A DNA stretch of 64,000 nt from DAOOOW01 sp035387885 (GTDB taxonomy: Bacteria > Patescibacteriota > Patescibacteriia > UBA2196). A model generated the notes under the pieces. That model was not told the origin of the DNA. It searched no databases and saw only the letters and a list, made by a program, of their open reading frames with translations. The DNA is taken from NCBI GenBank assembly GCA_035387885.1, contig DAOOOW010000002.1:1-64000 (forward strand), in the 5' to 3' direction. The translations under genes were made by a program, and so were the position numbers. Of this stretch, positions 1-8,921 are shown one piece after another (within the stretch, counting starts at the first letter, position 1; every line of letters starts with the position of its first letter).

Positions 1-4
1 ATAG

Positions 5-29
5 ATCTTTATTCTAACCGAATAAAGAT
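5..29. other. Perfect inverted repeat at left edge
   Basis: Arms ATCTTTATTC (5-14) and GAATAAAGAT (20-29) enclose a 5-nt loop. No T-run follows, so it is not a typical terminator. It may belong to a gene upstream of the window. The rest of 1-119 is AT-rich and shows no clear promoter or ribosome binding site. Confidence 0.4.
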
Positions 30-119
30 TGCATTTCAAAAGGGAATCGGGGAATCAAAGAAAATTAAATTTTAATTTTTTTATAACAGATCACTTAAAG
101 TGTACCTGTTTTTCTGCCT

Positions 120-1460
120 ATGAATGGTTCAGAAATGACTTTAGTTAAAGAAATTGAGTCATCATCGGATGGTCTAAATATTTCTTTATTTTCAGCGACA
201 AAGATAAAATCAATGTTGTTGTTTTTGATGTTATTAATAATTATTGTAGCTCTTGTTCTTTATAAAGTTGTTTTTATAGCTAACATGCCTTTGAAGTTTT
301 CTTTTTGGCCTTTTTATAGCTTTATCACTACCATTTTTTTAGTTTCTCGCCTTCCATACGCCTATCTCTATAAAGATGATCATGAAAAAAAATATTTAGA
401 TTCAGAATATCCCAATGTGAGTGTTGTTATTGCTGCTAAAAACGAAGAAGCTGGTATATTTAAAACCATTGTTACTTGTATAGAGTCTGATTATCCTGGC
501 AAGATAGAATGTATTGTGGTTGATGATGGTTCTACTGACGGTACAAAAAATGAGGTTATAAAGGCCCAGAGTTTTTATGGCAGAAAAATAAAATTAATTT
601 CTTTTGCTAAAAATCAAGGTAAACGTGAAGCTATGACAGTGGGAATTAATGAGGCACTTCATGAAATAATCATTTTTGTTGATTCAGATAGTTTTATTGC
701 GCCTGATGCTATCCGTCATATTACAGAACATTTTTTGGTCGATGAAAAAATTGGAGCTGTTTCTGGAAATACTAAAGTAGAAAATATAAATAAAAATCTA
801 TTAACTAAGATGCAATCAATTTTGTATGCCGTGTCTTTTGATGTTTATAAAGCCAGCGAGAGCGTGCATCGTTCAGTTACTTGTTGTCCAGGCTGTTTTT
901 CTGCCTATAGAAAAAACATAATTCAACCCTTATTAAAACAATGGAAAAGCCGGACTTTTTTGGGCTCAAAAAGTACTTTTGGAGATGATCGGGCTTTAAC
1001 TAATATGGTTTTACAAAACTGGGATGTGGTTTATTGCGAAAAAGCCAAAGCCACCACCATGGTACCAGAAAAATTTAAAGTCTATTGGCGTCAACAATTA
1101 AGATGGAAAAAATCATGGATTAGAGAGGGCCTTTTTGCGGCTTTGTTTATTTGGAAAAAAAAGCACCCTTTAGCTGGTTTTGCTTTTTATACCAGCCTTT
1201 CTTTTTGTGTGGTGGGCCCGATTTTAGCCAGTAAAGTAATTATAAACAGTATTATGCTACGCAACCCATTGCTTTTAATAATTTTTTTATCTGGTTTTAT
1301 ATTGCTTGGCTTGGTGTTTGCTTTATTTGTGAGTGTTTATCGTGATGCAAAAAACTTTATGTATATGCCTGTAGTTTCTTTTCTTTTTGTTTCTTGTTTT
1401 ATGTGGCAGATGCTCTATGCTTTGGCAACACTTAAAAAAAATCATTGGGGTACAAGATAA
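120..1460 (+). CDS. Membrane family 2 glycosyltransferase (processive polysaccharide synthase type)
   Basis: Membrane-embedded GT2 that probably polymerises a surface polysaccharide from a nucleotide sugar, as in the hyaluronan/PNAG/cellulose synthase superfamily. Seen: two N-terminal membrane segments (about 31-53 and 63-80), a cytoplasmic GT-A domain with VVDDGSTDGT (133-142), the metal-binding DSD (188-190), a GDD acceptor motif (288-290) and the processivity motif QQLRW (325-329), then three more membrane segments (about 355-375, 385-407, 415-435). The 446-aa length fits. No Shine-Dalgarno site is visible; ATG at 135 (residue 6) is an alternative start. The next gene starts 2 nt after the stop and encodes a lyase/deacetylase fusion, as in exopolysaccharide operons where polymer is made, trimmed and deacetylated. 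The sugar cannot be told from sequence. Confidence 0.85.
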   Translation: MNGSEMTLVKEIESSSDGLNISLFSATKIKSMLLFLMLLIIIVALVLYKVVFIANMPLKFSFWPFYSFITTIFLVSRLPYAYLYKDDHEKKYLDSEYPNVSVVIAAKNEEAGIFKTIVTCIESDYPGKIECIVVDDGSTDGTKNEVIKAQSFYGRKIKLISFAKNQGKREAMTVGINEALHEIIIFVDSDSFIAPDAIRHITEHFLVDEKIGAVSGNTKVENINKNLLTKMQSILYAVSFDVYKASESVHRSVTCCPGCFSAYRKNIIQPLLKQWKSRTFLGSKSTFGDDRALTNMVLQNWDVVYCEKAKATTMVPEKFKVYWRQQLRWKKSWIREGLFAALFIWKKKHPLAGFAFYTSLSFCVVGPILASKVIINSIMLRNPLLLIIFLSGFILLGLVFALFVSVYRDAKNFMYMPVVSFLFVSCFMWQMLYALATLKKNHWGTR

Positions 1461-1462
1461 TT

Positions 1463-4400
1463 ATGATTATTTTAAATAAAAAATATTTTCACATAATTTT
1501 AGTATTAGCGTTTATAAGCATAGTCGTTATTTTTTTGTATCCAACCGGTAATAATCTGTTGATTAAGTTGCGTACTCGTGATTCTTCTCTTAAATATGGT
1601 CAAGAAATTATTTATTCATATATCAATGGGGGGGATATACGTATCGCTGATCAAATTTTAGAAAATAAATACGAAATAAGTCGTTTTGAACCAGTAGTTA
1701 TAGATAATCAAAATTGGACAGAAGATCCCTTTTCCGATATTTACTGGCGTTTTAATTATTATAATTTAGAACCGGTAAGAAACCTTCTTTTTGCTTGGCA
1801 AAAAAATAATAAAGAGGTCTATAAAGACAAATTAATAAGTATTACTGAATCTTTTATATACAAGGGTATTGACGGGCCATATTCTTGGGATTATCATGGT
1901 GCGGCTTTTAGAACTATGACTCTTATTAATGTTCGGGAAAAATTACGTCAAAAAGGAGAATTGCCCCTAGAATTAGATAATAAGATTTTAGAAACCATAA
2001 AAATGCACGGAGATTTTTTAGCTGATCCCGCCCATTTTGAAAAAGAATATAATCATGGTATTGATCAGGCGGCGGCTCTTTATTTATTAGCTGTGAATTT
2101 TCCAGATTTACCAGAATCAAATAATTGGCTCAATTTATCTTCGGAAAGAATTATAACAATGCTTAATACTGTCGTGGACGATGATGGGGTTTTGGTTGAA
2201 AATTCACCTTATTATCATCTGTATGTTTTAGAAAAATTTTTAGAAATTAATAAATATTTAAAACAAAACCATTTATTTATTAGTGGATTTTCCGAGGAGA
2301 AAATTGACAAAATGATTTCTTATGTGGTTTATGTGTTACAACCTGATTTGTCAGTGCCTACTATTGGCGCTTCCATCAAAAGGCAAATTAATCTTTATGG
2401 TCTTTATGAAGAAATGGCGACATCACACCCAGAACTATTGTATGTTTTAACTCAAGGAGAAAGGGGGCAAGAACCAGCTAAATTAAATATTCAATATCCG
2501 GTTAGCGGAGAAACAATTATGCGTTCAGGTTGGAATAGGGGCGATGATTATGTTAAGCAAACACAACTTATATTTGATGTGGGTAATTATCGAACAAATC
2601 ACAGTGATCTTGACGCGCTTAGTTTTAGTTTATATAGTCAAGGTCTTGCCCTGATGCCAGATGCTGGTCTTTATTCTTATGAAATTGGACCTTATCGTTC
2701 CTATTTTCATGGCACCAGAGCTCATAATACTGTCGTAGTGGATAATAGAGACCAAAACATTGGCAATGAATCGAAAAAAGTTTCTGCGGGATTTTTTGAT
2801 CAGAGAGATGGCTATGTTTATCAATCTGCTCAACATATTCTTTATGATGGCGTAACCCACAAAAGAGCCATGGTTTTAATTGAAGATTCCACAGTTTTAA
2901 TATTAGACGATCTAGAGTCTTCTTCGGAACATACTTACGAACAAATGTTTCATCTTTTTCCCGGAGCACAAATTAATTCTGATGATTTAACTTTAAAGGC
3001 AAAAGGTAGTTTGTCCGAACAATCATTGACTATACAACAATTTATAACTAATGGCTTAGAATTGCAGATTGCTATTGATGCTAAAAATCCTCTTGATGGT
3101 TTATGTTCGTTTGAATATAAGGTTGCTGTTCCCTGCCAGGCAATTTCTTATAAGCAAAAAGGAAAAAATGTCTCATATGTGACGGCGATCAGCCTTGGTA
3201 CAAATTTAGATGATATTAAGTTTGACCAAGATAGCAAACTTTTAACTGTAACTACAAAAAATAATATTTATAGTTTTAAAATTAATAAAACAAAAAATAT
3301 TGAAAGAGTTATAGAAGTAAATAAAAAAATTAAAACTTCGTCTTTGTATTCAAATCTTACACCAGTCCCTTCTCTCAATCTTTTAACTGGATGGGAGGCA
3401 TATAATGAAATCTACGATAATAATATAGAAAATTACGGAAGTTCTGTTGTGGTTAATAAGCAGGAAAAAAGTCTACAGATGACTACACCGACAGATGGCA
3501 CATTTCTCAGTCTCTCAAAAGATATTGTTTTAGATTTATCTAAACAAAATCTTTATTTTAAAATTAAAGTTGATAAAACTGTTAATTTGCAGGGTCTGGA
3601 TTTTTATCTTTCCAACGATAATTGGGCAAAATACGCTGTTTTTTATATAAAAGGTAGTGCATATGATGTTAATCGTGATGGCGAATGGTTGCAATTTGGA
3701 GTTGGTAAGGGTGATTTAAGAAAAATAGAATTAGGCAATTGGTTCAAAAGTGATAGTACTTTTGATTGGGCTAAGATTGATAGTCTTAAAATAGTGGCCA
3801 AATCAAATCAAGGTAAAAATGTTACTTTAAATATTAAAGATTTTTATTTGGCACCAGATCAAAAAGAAGCCAGAGCCATTATTGTTTTTGATGATGGCTG
3901 GGATTCGGTTATGGCTGGAGCCGACCTTATGAATAAATATAATTTTAAAGGTAATGTGGCTGTGATAACTAATAGTATTGGTAAAAATAAATATTTAACT
4001 TTAGATAATTTAAAAATTTTACAAAATAATTATGGCTGGAATATTGTTAGTCATTCAAGTCTGCACAAAGACGCTGTTGAAACATATGGTAAAGTAAAAT
4101 TACAAGAATATGAAACTGATATCGGTGATGCCTTGCAATATTTAATTCAAAATGGTCTTAATTCAGCGCCCAATTGGTATATTTACCCAGATGGTAGAAC
4201 CAATGGCCCATTAAAGACAATAATTAATAAATATTATAAATTTGCCCGGGCAACCACTTATGTTCCCCAAGTATTTCCTTTTGCCGAACCCTTAGAGATT
4301 GGTGTTTTTCCAATCTATAGTGATAGAACTCAGTTAGTGGATGTTCATAACTCTCTTAGTGATGCTTTAAAATATAAACAAACTATAATTTTAATGTTTC

Positions 4401-4696
4401 ACAAATTATCAGAAGGAAGTCCTTCTGTGTATACAGAATATTCATTAAGTGATTTCGGTAAAATTTTAAAAGACATTAAAAACCAAGGAATTAAAGTGGT
4501 GACTTTATCGGAATTTGATCAAGAATTTAATGTGCCACAAACTGATTTTATTTTACATGAAGCTATACCTGGTCAATTGAAATTGGATATTTCTGTGAGT
4601 CAATTATCAGAAAAACCAGAAGGTGCTATAATAAAGACATGGAAAAATTTTATAAATTTTATAAAAAAAATTATTCAAAGTTTAAAATTTTTTTAA
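1463..4696 (+). CDS. Heparinase II/III-like protein fused to a NodB polysaccharide deacetylase
   Basis: Large (1077 aa) predicted extracytoplasmic protein combining two carbohydrate activities. An N-terminal membrane anchor (about 8-26) precedes an alpha-helical alginate-lyase-like region with WDYHGAAFRT near 142 and NSPYYHLYVLEKF near 247. A heparinase II/III beta region carries YRTNHSDLDALSF (from about 375) and FHGTRAHNTVVVDN (about 415-428). After a beta-rich, possibly carbohydrate-binding segment comes a NodB domain with IVFDDGWD (about 806-813) and SHSSLH (about 863-868), matching the metal-binding Asp and HSxxH motifs. I start at ATG 1463, 2 nt after the GT2 stop; an in-frame ATG at 1445 would overlap that gene. 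Family knowledge suggests polymer cleavage plus N-deacetylation of the product of the upstream synthase. The substrate is inferred, not known. Confidence 0.82.
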   Translation: MIILNKKYFHIILVLAFISIVVIFLYPTGNNLLIKLRTRDSSLKYGQEIIYSYINGGDIRIADQILENKYEISRFEPVVIDNQNWTEDPFSDIYWRFNYYNLEPVRNLLFAWQKNNKEVYKDKLISITESFIYKGIDGPYSWDYHGAAFRTMTLINVREKLRQKGELPLELDNKILETIKMHGDFLADPAHFEKEYNHGIDQAAALYLLAVNFPDLPESNNWLNLSSERIITMLNTVVDDDGVLVENSPYYHLYVLEKFLEINKYLKQNHLFISGFSEEKIDKMISYVVYVLQPDLSVPTIGASIKRQINLYGLYEEMATSHPELLYVLTQGERGQEPAKLNIQYPVSGETIMRSGWNRGDDYVKQTQLIFDVGNYRTNHSDLDALSFSLYSQGLALMPDAGLYSYEIGPYRSYFHGTRAHNTVVVDNRDQNIGNESKKVSAGFFDQRDGYVYQSAQHILYDGVTHKRAMVLIEDSTVLILDDLESSSEHTYEQMFHLFPGAQINSDDLTLKAKGSLSEQSLTIQQFITNGLELQIAIDAKNPLDGLCSFEYKVAVPCQAISYKQKGKNVSYVTAISLGTNLDDIKFDQDSKLLTVTTKNNIYSFKINKTKNIERVIEVNKKIKTSSLYSNLTPVPSLNLLTGWEAYNEIYDNNIENYGSSVVVNKQEKSLQMTTPTDGTFLSLSKDIVLDLSKQNLYFKIKVDKTVNLQGLDFYLSNDNWAKYAVFYIKGSAYDVNRDGEWLQFGVGKGDLRKIELGNWFKSDSTFDWAKIDSLKIVAKSNQGKNVTLNIKDFYLAPDQKEARAIIVFDDGWDSVMAGADLMNKYNFKGNVAVITNSIGKNKYLTLDNLKILQNNYGWNIVSHSSLHKDAVETYGKVKLQEYETDIGDALQYLIQNGLNSAPNWYIYPDGRTNGPLKTIINKYYKFARATTYVPQVFPFAEPLEIGVFPIYSDRTQLVDVHNSLSDALKYKQTIILMFHKLSEGSPSVYTEYSLSDFGKILKDIKNQGIKVVTLSEFDQEFNVPQTDFILHEAIPGQLKLDISVSQLSEKPEGAIIKTWKNFINFIKKIIQSLKFF

Positions 4697-5709
4697 AGAT
4701 AATTATTTTTTTATTATTAATTATTTTTTGTTTCTTAATTATTTTTAAATTTTTAACAGCTACTGACAAAAAACCAAAATTATTTTTTCAATCATCCAAT
4801 GATTCTTTAACAAAAGATTCTGTTTCTTTGCCTGTTGTTGAGACCAATACTTCGTCAACAGTTTTATTAACCGAAGACTCTCAAGAAGACACCCAAAAAG
4901 GTACCCCCAAAGACACTCAAGAAGAAATAAAAAGGCTTTATCCTACTAAAAAAAATGGCAGAGTCTGGTCTGATACATGGTCTAATAATCAAGAGAGAAC
5001 TTTGACAAGCGGGAAAAGGGATCCTTTTGATAAAGAATTTGTAGTTAGAGGTAATGGCACGGTTTTTATTAATGGGCAAGGTGTTGCTTATTTAGAAGGA
5101 GATGCGCCCAGAATGTATGTTTTTGATGCTTCCAAAATTAAAAAATGGACTAATGTTGAAGTTACCATCTACTCCAGACGTATTTCAGAAACCGAAGCTA
5201 TAAGTTCACAGGGTATTGTGCTTGGGGCTAGAAGTGAACATCAAGATGCGACTAAGGAAAATCCTTGTTTGGGAGCAACATATTATGGCAGATTGCTTTA
5301 CGATGGAAGAGCTGTTTTTCAAAAGGAAGTGATTCATGGTGGTTTATATAGTGTTAATAAGCCTGGAGAAAAAAATATGGCTGTCTGGAATACAGAGGAC
5401 GGCACTTTGCCTAGAAATATTTGGATTGGGGTTAAATTTATAGTAAAAAATAATCTTGATGGGCAATCAGTAAAACTAGAACTTTATCGTGATTTAACAG
5501 ATGGCTATCGGGGCGGTACTTGGGAAAAAGTTGCTGAATACATAGATAATGGTAATTGGGCACAAGTTGATTCTGAAGTGGATGTAGCTTCTATTTGTGG
5601 TTATTCGGCTGATAAAATATTATCAGAAGCAGGTACTTCTGTATTTGTAAGAAATGACAAAATTGAAAGCACTGAATATAAATGGTTTAGTGTTAGAGAG
5701 ATTGAATGA
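4639..5709 (+). CDS. Membrane-anchored extracytoplasmic protein of the polysaccharide cluster
   Basis: 356 aa. A lysine-rich start is followed by one strongly hydrophobic segment (about 18-40), then a Ser/Thr/Glu-rich linker, then a beta-rich C-terminal domain (about 100-356) with many Trp, Gly and Tyr residues, like a jelly-roll carbohydrate-binding or lyase fold. I cannot place it in a named lyase family: the usual PL7 catalytic motifs are not evident. It overlaps the preceding fusion gene by 58 nt in another frame, implying translational coupling, and is followed by a terminator, so it closes the three-gene cluster. A role in binding, cutting or exporting the polymer is inferred from context only. 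Confidence 0.65.
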   Translation: MEKFYKFYKKNYSKFKIFLKIIIFLLLIIFCFLIIFKFLTATDKKPKLFFQSSNDSLTKDSVSLPVVETNTSSTVLLTEDSQEDTQKGTPKDTQEEIKRLYPTKKNGRVWSDTWSNNQERTLTSGKRDPFDKEFVVRGNGTVFINGQGVAYLEGDAPRMYVFDASKIKKWTNVEVTIYSRRISETEAISSQGIVLGARSEHQDATKENPCLGATYYGRLLYDGRAVFQKEVIHGGLYSVNKPGEKNMAVWNTEDGTLPRNIWIGVKFIVKNNLDGQSVKLELYRDLTDGYRGGTWEKVAEYIDNGNWAQVDSEVDVASICGYSADKILSEAGTSVFVRNDKIESTEYKWFSVREIE

Positions 5710-5785
5710 GTTTAATTTTTAGTAATTAGTAATATGGTTACTTAAATAGGTGCAAATGTTTTTTAATCATTGGAGTTTAACAAAT

Positions 5786-5812
5786 AAAGCGACGCGCAAA
5801 GCGTCTTTTTAA
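5786..5812 (+). terminator. Intrinsic terminator after the polysaccharide cluster
   Basis: Stem GACGC (5791-5795) / GCGTC (5801-5805) with loop GCAAA, then TTTTT; the flanking A and T runs extend the pairing. Confidence 0.75.
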
Positions 5813-5826
5813 GTTTTTTTAGTTTA

Positions 5827-5855
5827 TTGATGTCTAAACGCAGGAGTGGTAAAAT
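5827..5855 (+). promoter_or_regulatory. Leaderless-type promoter of rarA
   Basis: -35 TTGATG (5827-5832), 17-nt spacer, -10 TAAAAT (5850-5855). Only 6 nt separate the -10 box from the ATG at 5862, so transcription should start at or next to the start codon. Confidence 0.7.
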
Positions 5856-5861
5856 TAAATC

Positions 5862-7121
5862 ATGATACAAGATCTTTTTGATCAACAATTAAATACTAAT
5901 CTGTTAAATACAGCTCCTTTGGCCGATCGAATACGTCCTAAAAAATTGGATGATTTTTTGGGACAGGAAGAAATTATTGGTCCAGGCACACTTTTGCGCT
6001 GGGCCATAGAAACTGATGATTTGCCTTCAATAATTTTTTGGGGTCCGCCGGGTTCTGGCAAAACAACTTTAGCTAGTATTATTGCTAAAACAACCAATTC
6101 ATATTTTGTTGAGCTTTCTGGTGTCTCTTCCGGAGTTAAAGATTTACGACAGGTAATTGATGAGGCTAAAGAAAAACGCAAATATCAAAATCAAAGAACT
6201 ATTCTTTTTGTGGATGAAATTCATCGTTGGAACAAAGCCCAGCAAGATAGTCTTTTGCCCTTTGTAGAAAAGGGGATTATCACTTTAATTGGCGCTACTA
6301 CAGAGAATCCTTCTTTTGAAGTGATTACTCCTTTAATTTCTCGCTCGAGAGTTTATGTTTTAAAACCACTTTCACCTATAAATTTAAAATTAATTATTAA
6401 TCGCGCGCTTAAAGACAAAGAATTCGGTTTAGGAAAATATGAAAGTAAAATAGACCAAGAGGCCGAAGAATTTTTAATCAGAACTGCCAATGGTGATGCC
6501 CGAGTAATTTTAAACGCTCTGGAGGTGGCTGTAAAAAATACTGGCGCAGATATTTCTGGCCAGCATATTGTTGATCAGAAATTAATTAGCGAAGCCTTGC
6601 AACACAAAGCTCTGTTGTATGATAAAGATGGTGAGGAACATTATAATATTATTTCTGCTTTGCATAAATCTATGCGCGGGGGTGATGCTAATGCTTCTCT
6701 TTATTGGTTAGCCAGAATGCTCGAGGCAGGTGAAGATCCTCTATATATTGCTCGCCGTTTGGTTCGCTTTGCTGCTGAAGATGTTGGTTTGGCTGATAAT
6801 TTTGCTGTGGTGTTGGCCAATGCTGTTTTTGATGTTTGCCACAAAATTGGCATGCCCGAATGCTCTGTTCATTTGGCCCAATTAGTTATTTATTTAGCTC
6901 AAGCTAAAAAAAGTGTCAATGCTTATTTAGCTTATGGCGAAGCTGTTAAAGATGTACAAAAATTTGGTCAACTACCCGTGCCCATTCATTTGCGCAATGC
7001 CCCGACCAAGTTGATGAAAGATTTAAATTATGGTAAAGATTATAAATATACTCCGCTTGAAGATTCAAGTGAGCAAACTTATTTACCAGAAAAAATGCAA
7101 GATAGAAAGTATCTAAAATAA
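5862..7121 (+). CDS. rarA: Replication-associated recombination protein A (RarA/MgsA AAA+ ATPase)
   Basis: 419-aa AAA+ ATPase of the clamp-loader clade that acts at stalled replication forks. Seen: N-terminal LADRIRPKKLDDFLGQEEI signature, Walker A GPPGSGKT (about 61-68), Walker B ILFVDEIHR (about 113-121), sensor 1 GATTENPSFE, and the family-specific C-terminal region with SMRGGDANASLYWLARML and RRLVRFAAEDVGLAD, which forms the tetramerisation part. Length is usual for the family. It is preceded by its own promoter with no room for a leader, and followed by a separate peptidase gene 32 nt downstream. Confidence 0.95.
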   Translation: MIQDLFDQQLNTNLLNTAPLADRIRPKKLDDFLGQEEIIGPGTLLRWAIETDDLPSIIFWGPPGSGKTTLASIIAKTTNSYFVELSGVSSGVKDLRQVIDEAKEKRKYQNQRTILFVDEIHRWNKAQQDSLLPFVEKGIITLIGATTENPSFEVITPLISRSRVYVLKPLSPINLKLIINRALKDKEFGLGKYESKIDQEAEEFLIRTANGDARVILNALEVAVKNTGADISGQHIVDQKLISEALQHKALLYDKDGEEHYNIISALHKSMRGGDANASLYWLARMLEAGEDPLYIARRLVRFAAEDVGLADNFAVVLANAVFDVCHKIGMPECSVHLAQLVIYLAQAKKSVNAYLAYGEAVKDVQKFGQLPVPIHLRNAPTKLMKDLNYGKDYKYTPLEDSSEQTYLPEKMQDRKYLK

Positions 7122-7153
7122 TTTAATAATTATTATTTTTTTATATTTAAATT

Positions 7154-8149
7154 ATGGTTGAATCATTAGAAAAAATAAATAAAAGTGAAAAAAAAGAATC
7201 GGTCAGATTGCATAATTATTTAGAAAATTACAGTAGTGAAGAACTGTTAGAAAATGTTTTTAATGTTATTAAAACAGAAAGCCACCCTCCTTATTACGAA
7301 TTATATTTGAAAAAATTGAATTTACTTGTAATGGCTTTGGATGAAGAAATAAAAAATGCTTTACGTGAAAGAATAGAAAATTATCGTATAAAAGTGGCAG
7401 AATTACAAGAAAAAATTCCACAATATATTGAAAGACTAAAATCGTGGGTGGCCACTAATAATTATATTACCAAACAAAATCCAGAAAGTGTTGATTTATA
7501 TTTTTATGATAAAATTTTAATCAAAGGTACTTCTGAAATTTTTGCACAGCTTGGAGAAAATAGATTCCACCCGGAATTTAATGTTATTTCTGTTGATGAA
7601 ATTAATTTAGTAAATGTAAATATTATTTTTCATGAATATATGCATAGTCTTGCATTTGATAAAGAAAATAAAAATTGTGGTTTTAGAAAATTAGGAATTG
7701 ATCAAATGGCTGAAGGTAATCGATGGTTGGACGAAGGCATAACTGTTATGGGTGAATTAGAAACATGCCCTGAGAATTTTATCTCTAAAATTTTTGTTAA
7801 TCGTGATGAGTATGCGTCGTATCTTTGGTTAGTTAAAACATATATGCAAGAGTTAAAAATTTCTAAAGAGGAACTTTTTAGAGCTTATTTTGGCGAGGGA
7901 AATTATCGTCTTTTGTTAGAACAAAAAAATCAAAAACGTTTTGGATGTTCTATTGATAAACTGGAAAGTTTGTTTATTGGTTATGGCCCTGAAAATGAAA
8001 AAATAATGCTTGATATAATTAAGGGGAAAAAAGTTGTTTTAGAGGCGATAGAAGGCTCGGGGGTTGATATACAATATACAAACTTAAAAAAAATATTTTC
8101 TAATATTGATTTAATTATTAAACCAAGACCAACATTTAAAATTGAATAG
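7154..8149 (+). CDS. Predicted zinc metallopeptidase (gluzincin-like, HExxH)
   Basis: 331 aa with no family I can name. The central region has HEYMH (about 160-164), an HExxH zinc-binding motif, and 30 residues later WLDEGITVMGELE, whose Glu fits the third zinc ligand of gluzincins (peptidase MA-like fold). The N-terminal 130 residues are charged and helical, possibly coiled coil; no signal peptide or membrane segment is visible, so the protein appears cytoplasmic. A weak TATATT lies exactly 6 nt before the ATG, which may be another leaderless start. The substrate is unknown; loss of the motif His/Glu in homologues would argue against a peptidase role. Confidence 0.6.
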   Translation: MVESLEKINKSEKKESVRLHNYLENYSSEELLENVFNVIKTESHPPYYELYLKKLNLLVMALDEEIKNALRERIENYRIKVAELQEKIPQYIERLKSWVATNNYITKQNPESVDLYFYDKILIKGTSEIFAQLGENRFHPEFNVISVDEINLVNVNIIFHEYMHSLAFDKENKNCGFRKLGIDQMAEGNRWLDEGITVMGELETCPENFISKIFVNRDEYASYLWLVKTYMQELKISKEELFRAYFGEGNYRLLLEQKNQKRFGCSIDKLESLFIGYGPENEKIMLDIIKGKKVVLEAIEGSGVDIQYTNLKKIFSNIDLIIKPRPTFKIE

Positions 8150-8191
8150 AGACTCCATTTAAAATGTAGGACGATTAAAATAAGATTTTGT

Positions 8192-8220
8192 TTGACATAT
8201 CTTTTTAAAAAAAATATAAT
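8192..8220 (+). promoter_or_regulatory. Consensus promoter of tRNA-Leu(UAA)
   Basis: TTGACA (8192-8197), 17-nt spacer, TATAAT (8215-8220), both perfect. Start expected near 8227, about 13 nt before the mature tRNA. Confidence 0.85.
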
Positions 8221-8239
8221 ATTCTTATTGATACATTTT

Positions 8240-8323
8240 GCCCAGGTGGTGAAACTGGTATACACTCAAGACTTAAAATCTTGCGGTCGCAAGGCCATGC
8301 GGGTTCGACCCCCGCCCTGGGCA
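8240..8323 (+). tRNA. tRNA-Leu (anticodon UAA)
   Basis: Acceptor GCCCAGG (8240-8246) pairs with CCTGGGC (8316-8322), discriminator A. Anticodon arm CAAGA/TCTTG with loop CTTAAAA gives UAA. A class II long variable arm and the GGTTCGACC T-loop region are present. CCA is not encoded, so the cca gene product in this window would have to add it. Confidence 0.95.
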
Positions 8324-8332
8324 AATTAAAGG

Positions 8333-8357
8333 CCAGCTGTTTTTACAGTTGGTTTTT
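8333..8357 (+). terminator. Terminator of tRNA-Leu(UAA)
   Basis: Stem CCAGCTGT / ACAGTTGG (one G-U pair), TTTT loop, then TTTTT, 10 nt after the tRNA. Confidence 0.75.
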
Positions 8358-8366
8358 AATTTTGTT

Positions 8367-8395
8367 GTCATCCCAGACCATATCGGGGATCCAGG
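8367..8395. repeat. Family A repeat (GTCATCC...GGATCC type)
   Basis: Short element opening GTCATCCC and closing GGGGATCCAGG. Related copies at 10235, 13783, 15358, 30410, 44699, 49308, 50609, 51091, 52257, 56353, 60952, 62624 and 63410 make it the commonest repeat in the window. Confidence 0.7.
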
Positions 8396-8466
8396 ATTTT
8401 AATTTGCTTAATTTAAGTTTTTGTTATAAAATTAAACCAATATAAATAATAAAAAAAGTTGTTTTT

Positions 8467-8913
8467 ATGTTTAATCACATAATAAGTTTATTTATTGCTA
8501 ATTTTTTAGCTATTTATTCTTTTCGTTTTTTTCTAACCGCTAAGGTTCTATTAATAGATAAGAAAATATTGAGTTCCGATTACCATCATCCTATTTGGGT
8601 GAATGTAATAAATTTTCTTGAAGCGACTATTTTTGTAGTTTTCTCACTTTTTAACAAAGATATTATATTTTTGAATTATTTGCTAGTGGCGGTTTTTCTT
8701 TCTTTAATTTATGCTCTTTTATTAAAGATTGAGTACATAAAAATAATTAAGGCAAATTATAGATACAACTGGCAACGTCTTGGTTATTTAATTCATTATA
8801 AAATTATCTTTTTAAATCAAACGGCACAAAAAGTTCATAAAATTATAAAGATGATAATTATATTTTTAATAGTATTACCAATTATTTATAAAATAATGAA
8901 TATATTTTTTTGA
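8467..8913 (+). CDS. Hypothetical four-helix membrane protein
   Basis: 148 aa, not recognised. About four hydrophobic stretches (residues 2-22, 46-62, 70-90 and 122-146), separated by short basic loops, with a conserved-looking YHHPIWVNVINFLEA between the first two. No enzymatic motif is visible. It ends 8 nt before the glyQS ATG at 8922, so the two are probably co-transcribed. No Shine-Dalgarno site is seen. Confidence 0.55.
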   Translation: MFNHIISLFIANFLAIYSFRFFLTAKVLLIDKKILSSDYHHPIWVNVINFLEATIFVVFSLFNKDIIFLNYLLVAVFLSLIYALLLKIEYIKIIKANYRYNWQRLGYLIHYKIIFLNQTAQKVHKIIKMIIIFLIVLPIIYKIMNIFF

Positions 8914-8921
8914 GTAAAAAT

